A stretch of DNA of 64,000 bases from Heracleum sosnowskyi. Lineage: Eukaryota; Streptophyta; Magnoliopsida; Apiales; Apiaceae. The stretch is taken from the NCBI GenBank assembly GCA_030848705.1, contig JAUIZM010000012.1:1421001-1485000 (forward strand), written 5' to 3'. A program made the position numbers and the translations under genes. The notes under the pieces were generated by a model. That model worked only from the letters and a program-made list of their open reading frames with translations, was not told the origin of the DNA and did not search any database. How positions within the stretch are numbered: the stretch's first letter is position 1; every line of letters begins with the position of its first letter. Of the stretch, positions 43,976-54,296 are shown piece by piece.

Positions 43976-46900
43976 TCAAATTTCAGACTCAATCATCTCT
44001 CCTTCTTCAAGTGCTTCAAGCAAATCCTTGTCCAGAACACGATCAGATTCAGAAGTAATGCCACTAGGTCTGACAGGTTGAGTTGTGACTTTCTTCAGCC
44101 TATTCTTCATTTGATGATATCTTTTGATATTTGCTATGCAATAGTCTTGAATCAAATCAGCAACTTCTGTCTTCTCTTGTGTAGCAAATCCTGAAGTCCT
44201 CAACATGTTCTCCAAGGAGACAAGATGCTTGGCAGGAAAATCCTTCAGAGATATTGGATCCACACCACAAGTCTGAAGTGCCCTTCCTTTAAAAAATTTT
44301 ACTTCATAAGGCACTTCCACCACTTGTGGACTAGCTTTCATTGCAAAGTCTCTTAGCTGATCATGCAACAGCTCAGCTAATGGAGAAGTTCTTTTTACCT
44401 TGCACATGAAGACCCATAGTTCAGAGAGAGTTCTGCTTTCCAGAAGATTGAGAGACACTAAGAAAGTTCCCTCATTATGAGTATAAACATAGATCTTCAA
44501 CTCCTCTCTAACTCTGTCATATCCAGTTGAGATCCTTGAAATCTCTGCATGAAGAGCTTTCATATATACTGTGTTGTCTGGATTGACCTTCTTGTATCTT
44601 TCCAACATGCTAAAAAACTTTCCATCATTATCTGAACCTGTTGAATGTGAAAACATCTCTCTAGCTCTATCCCATTCTTCTCCAAGCTTCAGCCTCACAT
44701 ATAACTTCCTGTCCTTGACCTTTATATCATGAAGCCGTTGCTTTTCTTGATGTTCAGCTTTTTGGATAACTAGATGCTTTGAAATGATGTCAGAAACTTT
44801 AGCATTCTTCTCCTCTCTTCTCTTTAGATCAGCTTTCTGTCTTAACAGCTCAGCTTCAAAGGCAGGATCCACTTCAGGTTCATCTTCCCAGTCAGCATAG
44901 TCAGCCTCTCCTTCAACCTCCACTTCACCAAAGATATCTTCAGGGTTTTCTTCAGATTCAATATTGTCAAAATCTCCCTGTTCACCTTGATAGTAGTCAG
45001 CATCAGAAAAAGTTAACCTCTGCTTTCCTTTGTCCTTTACAGAACCAGAACCTCCAGCTTCTCCTCCTCTTTGTTTCTCCACATTCTCCCCCTTAGTTGA
45101 GGAATCCTCTACAGTTTGAGCTGTGGAAGCCCTAGGATTCACCTCAGATGTTCTCCTTATCTCTCCTCTATCTCCTCTTTCATCAGCATCATCCCCATCC
45201 TCATCATCTCCCTCAAAGAAAATTCTTTGCTCTTCAGTAGGTTGATGTGAATTCTTGATCATATCATACAAGTGCTTCATACCTTCATTCAGATGCTCCA
45301 TTCCTCCTTCTATCCTGAAAATCCTTTCTTCATTAAACTTTTGATTTTCATCAGCTGTTTGAAGAATAAAGTCCACCTTGGTAGAAATGGCAGCTATCTC
45401 CCTGACACTCTCTGATATTTGAGCATTTGACATTGTAAGATCAGAGATGTCTGAAGCCACCAGTACTTGAGATTGTTGGATTAAATTAAGCTTCGGGAGG
45501 AGATTATTCTTCAATCCTTCCAGGTCATCTTTCATAGTACCCAGCTGATTAGATACAGAGGTGGTAGATTGTGTAACCACTTGTGCTTTTAGAATTGTGT
45601 TTTCAGCCTGGGTCTCTTGCAACTTCTTCTGTAGATCAGCTAGCTGTTTTAACAAAGCAGTGTTTGTGTCAGTGTGTGCACTCACCTCAATTGCTCTCAG
45701 TGGTGTTTCACTCAACTCACGTGCTTGTGTTTCACTCGGTGTTTGACTCATATGTCTCACCACTAACTGTCTGTCTAGATTCTCAGTGGATGTACCTGCA
45801 GGAAAAATCACCCTAGCCCCTTCAAGAGAGGTCAGTGGTGGTGCAATGGGAGTTCGCGAATCCCAATCCCCAATGAATTCCAAATCAGATTGAATTTGAA
45901 ACTGAATTGCTTCAGTGTTGGATTCATTAGGTTGCCTTCCACTTTCTCCAGTAAAAACTGCGAGTGGAAAATCCCTTAAGGGAGCAAGAGATGTTCCCTC
46001 TGGGAGGGGAGAAAATGATTCTATTTGAGTTGGCGAAGAATCAGATTTTCCCTCAGATGCCTGTGAAGGCACTTCTACCGTAACTATGGTAGGCACTGTT
46101 TCAAAGTCAAAAGTAAAGTGCTCTCCTGACATGGTGTCCTGAGTGTCATCTAGATGGATATCTTCTCCCATTGTGAGTAATGGGAGTGTGCTTGACTCAG
46201 TACAAGATGCCATGGCCCGATGGCGAATTTCAATAGATCCACCCTGTTGAGAGGATGTCTCCAGAGACTGTGTAGTGGCCATATCAATGTCCATATCCTT
46301 TTGAGAGGATACAGATGGGCTTACAGTTGTCTCCCTATAGGTTTTTCTTTTCTTTAAGGGTGGAGACAGAGCTGTGGGAACACTCATTTCAGCTATATCA
46401 CTAACATTTCTTGAACTGGTTTGTACATTAGGCTCAGGTGGTGTTTCAGGAGTGTTTGACTCTCTGTTTGGCTCTATGACCTGGGTCAGAGACTGTGGAT
46501 CTACAATCTCTGGGTCAGCCCTAACAACCACTTGGGTTTCAATAGAAGTACCAGAAGAAGAACCAAGGTTAGGAATAACTACCTGCAGTGGTACTGGATG
46601 TGGTTCGGGAACTTGTTCACCAAAGATAGGAAGATTAATGAATTGTCTCATGAATGGTGAAACAAGAACATGTATATTGAGGAATTTGGATGAGACGTCA
46701 AGTCTGGTGTAGAATTTGGTGTCTGTGGTTGGAGAGGTTTCAAATCTAGCTTCTCGAAACAGTTCTACCTGCTCAGCAGTGAGAAGATGATTAATGATAA
46801 GAGTTAGAAAGCGAGGGTACCAACACCTTACTTTCACACCATTATCAGAATCTCTCCTAGAGTGAGCAAGCCTGTTGAGCAAAAGGTTCCACAGAATCTC

Positions 46901-47428
46901 AGCAAAGTTCAATCTACGACCAAATACTATAGCATAGGCAATGTATTGATTAAGACTGGTAATGCAATGAAAGTTTGTTTTTGTGCAGTTACCAAATACC
47001 CTAGCTATAGTATCAAAGAACAGATCCCATTCCCTTACAACAAAAGTTTTTGACAATTTCACCATTTGAAAGGGACCTTGATAATGAATATTCACAAAGA
47101 ACTGTGTTAACTCATCATCAGTGGGTAAGGGATCAAACCTGTCCTTTGGAAAATGCAATACATCACAAAATAACTCAAAAGTAACTGTATATTGCTGATT
47201 GAGAATATTGAAAGAAAAAGATTTTGAATTGTCAGCAATAACAGCACTTGAACACAACATCCTTAATGGATCAATTTTCAGTAGTGCATTGGCACAAATA
47301 GCATAACTAACACAAGTATTGCTATTTAAAAATTGAATCCACGGTCTGAAACGTTCCACTTTACACTTTAACGGATCAAAATACCCAACAAAATTATTTA
47401 AAACTAATTCAAAATTATTAGGATCCAT
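43976..47428 (-). CDS. Third ORF (env-like position) of the SIRE-type element
   Basis: 1150 aa, uninterrupted, located between pol and the 3' LTR where SIRE elements carry their so-called envelope-like gene. The N-terminal ~270 residues look globular. The middle is Ser/Thr/Pro-rich with a basic PPLKKRK patch near residue 356. A heptad-rich coiled coil (LADLQKKLQETQAEN) lies near residue 600, an acidic stretch (EGDDEDGDDADE) near 735, then another charged helical region and a C-terminal domain. I see no signal peptide and no hydrophobic run long enough for a membrane span, so an envelope role is doubtful. The function is unknown. Its long open frame in a young element suggests it is maintained. 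Confidence 0.85.
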   Translation of the reverse strand: MDPNNFELVLNNFVGYFDPLKCKVERFRPWIQFLNSNTCVSYAICANALLKIDPLRMLCSSAVIADNSKSFSFNILNQQYTVTFELFCDVLHFPKDRFDPLPTDDELTQFFVNIHYQGPFQMVKLSKTFVVREWDLFFDTIARVFGNCTKTNFHCITSLNQYIAYAIVFGRRLNFAEILWNLLLNRLAHSRRDSDNGVKVRCWYPRFLTLIINHLLTAEQVELFREARFETSPTTDTKFYTRLDVSSKFLNIHVLVSPFMRQFINLPIFGEQVPEPHPVPLQVVIPNLGSSSGTSIETQVVVRADPEIVDPQSLTQVIEPNRESNTPETPPEPNVQTSSRNVSDIAEMSVPTALSPPLKKRKTYRETTVSPSVSSQKDMDIDMATTQSLETSSQQGGSIEIRHRAMASCTESSTLPLLTMGEDIHLDDTQDTMSGEHFTFDFETVPTIVTVEVPSQASEGKSDSSPTQIESFSPLPEGTSLAPLRDFPLAVFTGESGRQPNESNTEAIQFQIQSDLEFIGDWDSRTPIAPPLTSLEGARVIFPAGTSTENLDRQLVVRHMSQTPSETQARELSETPLRAIEVSAHTDTNTALLKQLADLQKKLQETQAENTILKAQVVTQSTTSVSNQLGTMKDDLEGLKNNLLPKLNLIQQSQVLVASDISDLTMSNAQISESVREIAAISTKVDFILQTADENQKFNEERIFRIEGGMEHLNEGMKHLYDMIKNSHQPTEEQRIFFEGDDEDGDDADERGDRGEIRRTSEVNPRASTAQTVEDSSTKGENVEKQRGGEAGGSGSVKDKGKQRLTFSDADYYQGEQGDFDNIESEENPEDIFGEVEVEGEADYADWEDEPEVDPAFEAELLRQKADLKRREEKNAKVSDIISKHLVIQKAEHQEKQRLHDIKVKDRKLYVRLKLGEEWDRAREMFSHSTGSDNDGKFFSMLERYKKVNPDNTVYMKALHAEISRISTGYDRVREELKIYVYTHNEGTFLVSLNLLESRTLSELWVFMCKVKRTSPLAELLHDQLRDFAMKASPQVVEVPYEVKFFKGRALQTCGVDPISLKDFPAKHLVSLENMLRTSGFATQEKTEVADLIQDYCIANIKRYHQMKNRLKKVTTQPVRPSGITSESDRVLDKDLLEALEEGEMIESEI

Positions 47429-48698
47429 TTTAAATAAGACACTTAAAAATTTAATTAATTAAAAATAAAAATAAAATTTTAGGGATTTTTAGAATTAATT
47501 AAAATTACAAAAATCCACAAAATTAAATTTTACCAAAATTAATTAATTTGCAAATTTTAGATCCTAAAAATTCGAATTACACTTGAAGAACAGAAATGAA
47601 TTGGGCAATTGATTTCAATAACACACACAGTACCACACAGTTTCCAAATCACAGAACCACTTTGATAAGAAAAACACAAGTAAGAATCACTTAACAAATC
47701 ACAAACAATCAAGTCGAATGGAATGAAAGAAAAACAGAATTTTTGACAGCAATTCGACTCAAAAAGGTTTGATTTTGAAAGAACAATAGTGATTTGCTAA
47801 GTAAAAACTTGAGCAACAATGAACAAAATCAAAGTTTTCTGTAGAATGAAAGAATTCGAAGGGGGTTTTGTGAAGAAGAAAACTGATAAGAAAATGCTAA
47901 GGCAAAAACTGAATAGAAATGCGTATGTACTGTAAGTATATGTATATATAAGAAATAAACAAATAAACTGACTTTAGAAGACTATCCAAACGTTTTTTTT
48001 TTTTTTTTTTTTTTTTTAAGGAAAAAGACTTGGGAAGACAATCGGGAAGACTTAGAATAGTCTTCCCGGTAGTCTTCCTAGTACAAACCGGATTGTCTTC
48101 TAAATAACTAATAAAAGAAAAACAGAAAAATAAAACTAATAAATTTAAGTCTTCCCGATAGTCTTCCTAGTTCAAAAAACTGGGAAGACTTAGGAAAAGA
48201 CTTAGAAATAAAAGGAAAAACAGAAAAATAAAATGAAAAATTCCTTGTTTTCCCGGTAGTCTTCCTAGTGCAAAACTGGGAAGACTTACCAAAAAATTCA
48301 GAATTAAATTCGAAAATTTACAAAAAATGCTGAATAACTTAGAAAAATGCATGAAAAATATATAAAATTCTAGAAAAATTCACAGAAAATTCCATAAATC
48401 CTAGAAAAATATGCAGAATATTAGAAATGCATAAAATTAATATAAACTTGCAGAAAAATTCAAACAACAATATTTACAATCTGAAAAATATCTAAATAAT
48501 TCTAAATAAATATATTTTCAATAAAAATACATTTCTCCACTTAAAAAAAAATATGAGAAAAATATTTTTAAAGAAAATAAAATATTCAGAGCTATTTAAA
48601 TACACAAGCATGTACTATTAAATGAGAACTTTCAGTGAATATCATTACAATAGCAAAAGAAAATGAATTTTGAAAGAACAAACATGACAGAGATATTG
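47429..48698 (-). other. Spacer between pol and the third ORF
   Basis: Non-coding. It contains a run of 25 T (47993-48017) and, at about 48018-48290, several GGAAGACT and AGTCTTCCCGGTAGTCTTCC motifs that also occur in the LTRs. The third-ORF message presumably needs splicing or an internal promoter, because the gap exceeds 1.2 kb. Confidence 0.7.
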
Positions 48699-51600
48699 TT
48701 AATCACTAAGACTGTTTAACATACCCAGTTTACCAACTAACTTGATAAATGTGGATTCGTCAACAGATTTAGTGAATATATCTGCAGTCTGTTCTTCTGT
48801 GGGTACAAAGTGTAACTCCACAGTTCCATTCATGACATGCTCTCTGATAAAATGATACCTGATATCAATGTGCTTCATTCTCGAGTGCTGCACAGGGTTG
48901 TTGGAGATTGCTATGGCACTTGTATTATCACAAAATATGGGGATTTTGTCTAATGCAAAGCCATAGTCCTTTAATTGATTCCGTATCCATAAGATCTGAG
49001 CACAACAGCTTCCAGCAGCAATATATTCAGCTTCTGCTGTTGAATTGGAAACTGTTTGCTGTTTCTTGCTATACCAGGAAATCAACCTACCTCCTAGGAA
49101 TTGACAACTCCCAGAGGTACTCTTTCTATCCACAACACTACCTGCATAATCAGAATCTGTATATCCAACAAGATTAAAACCAGAATCTTTAGGGTACCAG
49201 ATACCTAGACTAGGTGTACCCTTAAGATATCTCAAGATTCTTTTCACAGCAACGAGATGAACATCTCTAGGGTCCGCTTGGAACCTTGCACACAAGCATG
49301 TAGAATACATAATATCTGGTCTACTAGCAGTAAGATAGAGTAAAGAGCCAATCATACCTCTGTAGCTTGTAACATCTACCTTGATAGATTTGTCAGAAGC
49401 TCCAAGTTTGATGGCTGTTGAAGATGGAGTCCTTGCTGATGCTGAATCCTCCATGTGATACTTCTTGAGGAGTTCTTTGAGATACTTGGATTGACAAATA
49501 AATATACCATTTGACCTTTGACTTACTTGCAATCCAAGAAAGAACTTCAGCTCACCCATCATACTCATTTCAAACTTACTCTGCATAAGCTCAGCAAATC
49601 TCTTACAGAGATTATCATTAGTAGACCCAAATATGATGTCATCCACATAGACTTGGACTAATATCATATCACTTTTGTGTTTCTTTGAAAAAAGAGTTTT
49701 GTCTATGATACCTCTAACAAAACCATTTTCTAAAAGAAAACCAGAGAGAGTGTCATACCATTTTCTTGGGGCTTGTTTGAGACCATAGATAGCCTTGAAG
49801 AGAAAGTACACAAAGTCCAGCAGCTCCTGATTTTCAAAGCCAGGGGGCTGTTCCACATACACTTCTTCATCAAGTTCACCATTCAGGAATGCACTCTTAA
49901 CATCCATTTGATAGACTTTAAAACTGGAGTAAGCAGCAAATGCTAAGAACATCCTGATGGCCTCAAGTCTAGCCACTGGTGCATAGGTTTCATCATAATC
50001 AATGCCTTCAGCTTGAGAATACCCTTGTGCAACCAGTCTTGCCTTGTTCCTTGTAACAATGCCATCCTCATCTAGCTTGTTCCTGTATACCCATCTTGTA
50101 CCAACTACTTTCTTGTTCTTGGGCCTGGGTACCAGCTTCCAGACTTGCTGTTGTTCAAATTGATTGAGTTCATCTTGCATAGCAATCACCCAATCTGGAT
50201 CAGTCAGTGCTTCCTCAGTTTTCTTTGGCTCCATTTTAGATAGAAATGCTGAGAAAAGACATTCATTCTGAGAAGCTCTTCTAGTTTTAACTCCAACATC
50301 TGGATCACCAATGATCAGCTCAAAAGGATGAGCTCTATTCCAAACAGTCTGTCTTGGAAGATTTGATCTTGATGATTCGCCTTGACATTCACTTTGATGT
50401 TGTGAGTGACTAGTTGATCCTTCATTTGCTCCCCCTGAGTTGTTGCCTGTTTGCCTTGATGATTCTTCTCCAGTGTTGGTGGTATCTCCATTGTTACCAG
50501 TGTTTCCACCACCATCACCATGATCATTATCATCATTATTATTATCATCACCAGCAATAACTTCAGGTGGGTCTTCATCATCTGATTCTGAGTCTGGCAA
50601 GTTATCAAACTTCAGTTTTTCAGATGAGTCTTCTTTTTGGATACTGGGGAACTTAGTGTCATCAAAAGTAACATTGACACTTTCCTTTACTGTGTGACTG
50701 CCAACCAAGTAGACCCTGTAAGATCTTCTGGAATAACCAACAAAAATAGCTTCTTGTGCCTTTGCATCAAACTTGCCACGTTTAACATTGTCATCTAGAA
50801 GCACAAAGCATTTTGCTCCAAATACATGAAAGTACTTGACAGTTGGTTTCTTGTTGTTCATGATCTCATACGGAGTCTTCATTAAGTCCTTGTTGATTAA
50901 AGTTCGATTCTGAGTATAACAAGCGGTATTCGCTGCTTTAGCCCAAAAGTACGTTGGAAGTTTGGACTCACTTAACATAGTCCTTGCAGCTTCAATCAAT
51001 GTACGATTCTTTCTTTCCACTACTCCATTTTGTTGAGGAGTTCTAGGGGCAGAATACTGTCTTGTTATTCCTTTATCAGCACAAAAATCAGTTAGAATGG
51101 CATTCTTGAATTCCGTACCATTATCTGACCTTATGGCTCTAACAGGGAATCTAGAATCCAGCTCAATCAACTTTACATGGCCAATCACCAGGAATGGGGT
51201 CTCATCCTTGGAATGTAGGAATAAAACCCATGTGTATTTTGAATAGTCATCAACAATCACAAGTGCATATTGTTTCTTTGACATGGACATCACATTAACT
51301 GGACCAAACAAATCCATGTGCAGTAGCTGAAGAGGTTCAGTTATTGATGATGTGTCAGTGCCCCTGTGAGAAGCTTTCTTTGACTTTCCCTTCTGACATG
51401 CCTCACACAGTCCTTCCTGTGTAAATTCCATCTGAGGCAAACCTCTAACTAATTCCCTCTTGACTAAAGAGTTCATAGTTTTGAAGTTAAGGTGAGACAT
51501 CTTCTTGTGCCATAGCCAACTATCATCTGATGAAGCTTTAGCATAAAAACAGTTAACTTCATCTTTGAATCCCGAGTTCAGATCAGCTATGAACAAGTCA

Positions 51601-51974
51601 CCTTTCCTTACTCCTTGAAGAGCAGGCTTTCCATTCTTCTTGTGAGTGATCTGACACTTCTCTCTTTCAAAGGAAACAGCATATCCTCTGTCACAGAACT
51701 GACTGATGCTGAGAAGATTGAACGTCAGACCTTCCACAAATGAAACATCTTCAATGATAACATTTCCGTACTTCAAACAGCCATATCCTTTCGTAACACC
51801 CTTGCTGTTATCTCCAAAGGTAACTACTGGGCCAGCTTTCACAACCACATTTGATAACAGGGCTCTATCTCCGGTCATATGCCTTGAACAGCCACTGTCA
51901 AGAATCCACATAACACGGTTTACCTGTTTAACTCCCTGCAATATCAGATTGATTAGTCCTTCCTCGGAGCCCAA
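48699..51974 (-). CDS. pol polyprotein of the SIRE-type element
   Basis: 1091 codons from 51974. The frame is open from 51995 and has no ATG near its start. Protease has WILDSGCSRHM (D26-S-G). The integrase zinc region ends CEACQKGK, and the catalytic triad lies in LLHMDLFGP, IRSDNGTEF and TPQQNGVVERKNR. Reverse transcriptase has MDVKSAFLNGEL, YGLKQAPRKWY and the palm VQVYVDDIIFGS. RNase H has GYTDSDYAG, STAEAEYIA, CDNTSAI and HIDIRYHFIRE. Every catalytic residue I can check is present. It lies in the -1 frame relative to gag and overlaps its end by 22 nt. Confidence 0.95.
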   Translation of the reverse strand: MGSEEGLINLILQGVKQVNRVMWILDSGCSRHMTGDRALLSNVVVKAGPVVTFGDNSKGVTKGYGCLKYGNVIIEDVSFVEGLTFNLLSISQFCDRGYAVSFEREKCQITHKKNGKPALQGVRKGDLFIADLNSGFKDEVNCFYAKASSDDSWLWHKKMSHLNFKTMNSLVKRELVRGLPQMEFTQEGLCEACQKGKSKKASHRGTDTSSITEPLQLLHMDLFGPVNVMSMSKKQYALVIVDDYSKYTWVLFLHSKDETPFLVIGHVKLIELDSRFPVRAIRSDNGTEFKNAILTDFCADKGITRQYSAPRTPQQNGVVERKNRTLIEAARTMLSESKLPTYFWAKAANTACYTQNRTLINKDLMKTPYEIMNNKKPTVKYFHVFGAKCFVLLDDNVKRGKFDAKAQEAIFVGYSRRSYRVYLVGSHTVKESVNVTFDDTKFPSIQKEDSSEKLKFDNLPDSESDDEDPPEVIAGDDNNNDDNDHGDGGGNTGNNGDTTNTGEESSRQTGNNSGGANEGSTSHSQHQSECQGESSRSNLPRQTVWNRAHPFELIIGDPDVGVKTRRASQNECLFSAFLSKMEPKKTEEALTDPDWVIAMQDELNQFEQQQVWKLVPRPKNKKVVGTRWVYRNKLDEDGIVTRNKARLVAQGYSQAEGIDYDETYAPVARLEAIRMFLAFAAYSSFKVYQMDVKSAFLNGELDEEVYVEQPPGFENQELLDFVYFLFKAIYGLKQAPRKWYDTLSGFLLENGFVRGIIDKTLFSKKHKSDMILVQVYVDDIIFGSTNDNLCKRFAELMQSKFEMSMMGELKFFLGLQVSQRSNGIFICQSKYLKELLKKYHMEDSASARTPSSTAIKLGASDKSIKVDVTSYRGMIGSLLYLTASRPDIMYSTCLCARFQADPRDVHLVAVKRILRYLKGTPSLGIWYPKDSGFNLVGYTDSDYAGSVVDRKSTSGSCQFLGGRLISWYSKKQQTVSNSTAEAEYIAAGSCCAQILWIRNQLKDYGFALDKIPIFCDNTSAIAISNNPVQHSRMKHIDIRYHFIREHVMNGTVELHFVPTEEQTADIFTKSVDESTFIKLVGKLGMLNSLSD

Positions 51975-54190
51975 AATTGATTGGGTCCGGCATACTTAAA
52001 GAACTGGCCTTTGTCAGGCAAAACAACATTTCTAACTAAAACTACTTCAACCTCTTTCACATAAGAGCGTTTCCATTTATAGCCAGCCTTAACACATTTC
52101 TGAGTAGGCTTAGGGATAAATGAATCCACTTTAATATTAGGAGGATTAGCAGTCTTAGCTTTAACATGCTTCTTATTATTAACATGTTGGCGTGGAGCAG
52201 TCTTATCACTAGATACATGCTTTTTATTAAAGAAAGCATACATAACATTAAAAGCACAAGACATGCAATTACTCACACCACATGCTTTATGAGAAGAATT
52301 AATAATAGGCATGTTAGAACAATTGTTTTGATCCAACTTATGGATATCTGATTTAGTCTTTTTAGTTGTAGCAACTTTGACTGGAATATCAGATATGCAC
52401 TTTTTGGATTGCTCAGCTTCTAAAGCAACATCTTCTTCATGAATCTCCTCAGCAATAATGATAGAGTATTCATTCATAGGCTCTGCCTCAGACTCCTTAC
52501 AGAAGGGTGTTTTAATACCCTTAAGTATATATGGAACAACCTTCCCTTCAGATTTGAAGTTACAAGGGGAATTAATTCCAAGAAGTCCAATAGCCTCATT
52601 ATAATCATACCCTATACTGACATGATTACCAACAGCTTGCTTATTCAGAATTTCTTTAGCAGTCTTACAAGAACTGAAATAAGCATTAGCTTTGGTCTTA
52701 AGCTCACTAATCTGATCTTTGAGAATGGTTTCCAGTTGAATATAACATTTAACCCTATTCTCAAGAAAAGCAATTTTCTCAGTAAGTTCATCCTGATTAA
52801 CATGCACAAGTTTCAAATCTTTTAATTCCTTTTCAAGATTTGTGTTTAAAAGATTTATTCTATCATTTTCAGTGCGTGCACAACTTATGGTGCCACCAAG
52901 ATGATAAATCATTTCAGCGTCAGTAAAGGTTACCTCTGACATGTATCTGGATGAAATGCTTTCCTCTTTAGCCATTAAAGCAAGGTTCCCCATCTCACCT
53001 GCTTCTTCATCACTGTCAGTGTCATCCCAACTCTTTCCCTCAGCAACATATGCTTTCCCAATCTTGTTCTTCTTGCTAGAATCAAATGTGTTTCTGGTCA
53101 CTTGCTTTGGCTTCCTGCACTCAGTAGCAAAGTGACCCAACTCATTGCAATTGTAGCATCTGATTGTGCTCCTTTCCACAGTTCCAGTTTTGTAGCCACC
53201 CCTTGTGCCACTTGAAGAGGAAGATCCACCTCTCTGAAATCTGGGTCTGAACTTAAGATTGGGATTCCTCTTGAATCTAAACTTCCCAAACTTTCTGACT
53301 ATCAAAGCCAAATCACCATCCTCCAGCTGATCAAGTTCTTCCAAAGAATAGAAGTCACCACCAGATTGATCAATGGATGTTAATCCATATTCAGCATCAA
53401 TAACATTCATGTGAGAACTGGAAGGTTGAACAGCCTTCACTTCCAGTTTCTGTGGGACTTCAGCAGCCAATGCAGTGGAGGTACCAACAATCCTTCCAGT
53501 TCCATACAGCTCCTTCTGTTGAATCTGCTCCAGCTCATAGGTCTTCAAGACACCATACAATCTTTCCAAAGCAAGCTCATTCATGTCTCTTGCTTCTCTA
53601 ATAGCAGATATCTTGTGCTCCAAATGAGGTGGTAGGGTAAGAAGGAACTTCTTATTAATCTCCTTGTTGGTGTAGTGCTTCCCATTGAGATTCAGATCAT
53701 TGATTAATTTGTTGTATCTTTCAAAAACCTGAGAGATACCTTCACCAGGGTTTGATCTGAAATGCTCATATTGTGAAGTGAGAATTTCCAGCATATTCTT
53801 CCTAACTTCTTCTGTCCCCTCATTGATTATCTCTATGGTTCCCCAAATATGTTTGGCAGTTTCACAATTTAGGACATGATTATGCATGATAGGATCAAGA
53901 CTCTCAATAAGGATCAACTGAAGACAGGAATCCAAGGTAACATCCTCTTTCTCATCAGGAGTGTATTCCTTGGGATCTTTAGGGTACATTCTAGCAGCCC
54001 TAGTCACACCATTATTCTCAACAACTTCAGGATCAATAATCATAGGGAGTTTGGGACCACTCTTCAGCACATCCAAGTATTTAGGATTTGCAACCTTAAG
54101 AAATAGGAGCATTTTCTTCTTCCACATTGGATAATGCTCCTTGCTGAATATTGGGATTTTGACAGTACCAACTTTCTGTGTAGTAGACAT
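51953..54190 (-). CDS. gag of the SIRE-type element
   Basis: 745 aa capsid/nucleocapsid protein that packages the element RNA. The N-terminal half has the copia gag (UBN2) pattern: YPMWKKKMLLFL, AKHIWGTIE, FERYNKLINDLN, LLTLPPHLEHK. A CCHC knuckle (CYNCNELGHFATEC) lies near residue 345. The remaining ~390 residues form a long tail with a coiled-coil stretch near 430-500 and a Lys-rich end, typical for this group. The ATG at 54190 lies about 90 bp after the primer site. The stop overlaps the pol frame. Confidence 0.93.
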   Translation of the reverse strand: MSTTQKVGTVKIPIFSKEHYPMWKKKMLLFLKVANPKYLDVLKSGPKLPMIIDPEVVENNGVTRAARMYPKDPKEYTPDEKEDVTLDSCLQLILIESLDPIMHNHVLNCETAKHIWGTIEIINEGTEEVRKNMLEILTSQYEHFRSNPGEGISQVFERYNKLINDLNLNGKHYTNKEINKKFLLTLPPHLEHKISAIREARDMNELALERLYGVLKTYELEQIQQKELYGTGRIVGTSTALAAEVPQKLEVKAVQPSSSHMNVIDAEYGLTSIDQSGGDFYSLEELDQLEDGDLALIVRKFGKFRFKRNPNLKFRPRFQRGGSSSSSGTRGGYKTGTVERSTIRCYNCNELGHFATECRKPKQVTRNTFDSSKKNKIGKAYVAEGKSWDDTDSDEEAGEMGNLALMAKEESISSRYMSEVTFTDAEMIYHLGGTISCARTENDRINLLNTNLEKELKDLKLVHVNQDELTEKIAFLENRVKCYIQLETILKDQISELKTKANAYFSSCKTAKEILNKQAVGNHVSIGYDYNEAIGLLGINSPCNFKSEGKVVPYILKGIKTPFCKESEAEPMNEYSIIIAEEIHEEDVALEAEQSKKCISDIPVKVATTKKTKSDIHKLDQNNCSNMPIINSSHKACGVSNCMSCAFNVMYAFFNKKHVSSDKTAPRQHVNNKKHVKAKTANPPNIKVDSFIPKPTQKCVKAGYKWKRSYVKEVEVVLVRNVVLPDKGQFFKYAGPNQFWAPRKD

Positions 54191-54281
54191 CTTTTGAGAT
54201 TTTTAAGAATAAAATAAAAAATCAGAGTTTAAAAGAAAAATCTCAAAACAATTGGATCTTTGATTTGTATATTAATCAAAA

Positions 54282-54294
54282 GGCTCTGATACCA
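54282..54294 (-). other. tRNA-Met primer-binding site of the SIRE-type element
   Basis: TGGTATCAGAGCC in minus sense, two bases after the end of the 5' LTR. Confidence 0.92.
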
Positions 54295-54296
54295 AT

